NCBI GenBank assembly: GCA_964390565.1
Contig: CAYMII010000001.1
Location: 108,595 to 172,594, forward strand
Length of the DNA: 64,000 nucleotides
Direction of reading: 5' to 3'
DNA from: UBA8529 sp964390565
GTDB lineage: Bacteria > Bacteroidota > Bacteroidia > Bacteroidales > Tenuifilaceae
A program made the position numbers and the translations under genes. The notes under the pieces were generated by a model. The model saw nothing but the letters and a program-made list of their open reading frames with translations. It did not search any database and was not told the origin of the DNA. Positions 63,539-64,000 of this stretch are shown in pieces. How positions within the stretch are numbered: the first letter of the stretch is position 1; every line of letters begins with the position of its first letter.

Positions 63539-64000
63539 ATGAAAAAGAATTCAATTTTCGGGAAACTTCTTCTCTTTTTCCTGGTAGTGACTACTACAAT
63601 TATTATTTCTACCTCATCTTGTAAACCAAAAAAGGAAACAGTACAGGAACCTTTTAAAGTTGTTCACAACGAATGGGTGTATAATTCAACCATGTATGAG
63701 GTAAATGTACGTCAGTTCACTCCAGAAGGGACTTTTAAGGCTTTTGAAAGCCATTTGCCTCGTTTAAAAGAGCTAGGCGTTGATATTATTTGGTTTATGC
63801 CTATACACCCAATAGGTATTGAAAATAGGAAGGGTTCATTGGGTAGTTACTATTCTGCAAAGGATTACTATGGTATTAATCCAGAATTTGGGACAATAGA
63901 TGATTTTAAGTCTGTTGTTGAAAAGGCTCATGGCTTAGGTATGAAAGTTATTATTGATGTAGTCGCCAATCATACATCTCATGATGCTGTTCTAATCAAA
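63539..64000 (+). CDS. GH13 amylase lipoprotein, cut by the right edge
   Basis: The first 154 codons are present. Residues 1-28 form a lipoprotein signal (lipobox TSSC, Cys about 28). The catalytic domain begins WVYNSTMYEVNVRQFTPEGT, and the first conserved GH13 region KVIIDVVANHTSHDA is reached at the edge. The nucleophile and acid residues lie beyond it. It has its own operator upstream, so it is a fourth GH13 of the set but on a separate transcript. Partial. Confidence 0.85.
   Translation, partial: MKKNSIFGKLLLFFLVVTTTIIISTSSCKPKKETVQEPFKVVHNEWVYNSTMYEVNVRQFTPEGTFKAFESHLPRLKELGVDIIWFMPIHPIGIENRKGSLGSYYSAKDYYGINPEFGTIDDFKSVVEKAHGLGMKVIIDVVANHTSHDAVLIK

Overview
The window reads as a chromosomal segment of a low-GC Bacteroidota bacterium. 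The evidence is a SusC/SusD/SusE starch-uptake operon, a type IX secretion (T9SS) C-terminal sorting domain on an amylase, many Bacteroidota-type signal peptides and lipoboxes, TAnnTTTG promoter elements, and conserved Bacteroidota families (SiaC/DUF1987, DUF6913-like, DHOD-like, DUF3108). I cannot place it below phylum; the mix suggests a Bacteroidales/Marinilabiliales-type carbohydrate degrader. I saw no rRNA, convincing tRNA, CRISPR array, insertion sequence, prophage or replication origin.

1-30.9 kb is mostly housekeeping. It holds methylglyoxal synthase, a membrane-anchored amidase, an MFS exporter, secreted hydrolases, a class II photolyase, two DHOD-like paralogues, a MalY/PatB lyase, SiaC, an orphan Dam-type methylase, YceI, an ExbB/ExbD pair, DOPA-dioxygenase-like and CvfB-like proteins, a rhodanese lipoprotein, a long RelA/SpoT homologue whose hydrolase motifs are destroyed, LigA, DapA, a TPR protein and phosphosulfolactate synthase. 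Two degenerate intergenic palindromic repeats and one candidate structured RNA (about 12.65-12.80 kb) lie between genes.

31-36.4 kb is accessory surface material. A 1385-residue exported fibre-like protein carries short collagen-like stretches, three 40-residue repeats, about 35 copies of a 16-17-residue N-x-F-x-G repeat and a phage-tail-fibre-like segment. Convergent to it is a PagL-like lipid A deacylase whose signal peptide is in frame but lacks a normal start codon.

36.4-64 kb is a carbohydrate block. On the minus strand, susC-susD-susE-GH13(T9SS) is followed, after a terminator, by a galactan cassette: a GH2-GH53 fusion, an esterase and a second GH53. On the plus strand, a LacI regulator precedes an apparent operon of sugar transporter, beta-phosphoglucomutase, GH65 phosphorylase, class II fructose-bisphosphate aldolase and two GH13 enzymes. 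A phosphofructokinase lies convergent to it, and another GH13 lipoprotein runs off the right edge. A shared operator-like palindrome (core GCAAACG) lies before susC, before the transporter operon and before the last amylase, so one LacI protein probably controls them.

The inferred pathway is as follows. T9SS-exported and lipoprotein amylases cut starch at the surface; SusCDE import oligosaccharides; periplasmic GH13 enzymes trim them to maltose; the MFS protein carries maltose across the inner membrane. GH65 plus beta-phosphoglucomutase convert it to glucose and glucose 6-phosphate, and aldolase and phosphofructokinase, encoded next door, take it into glycolysis.
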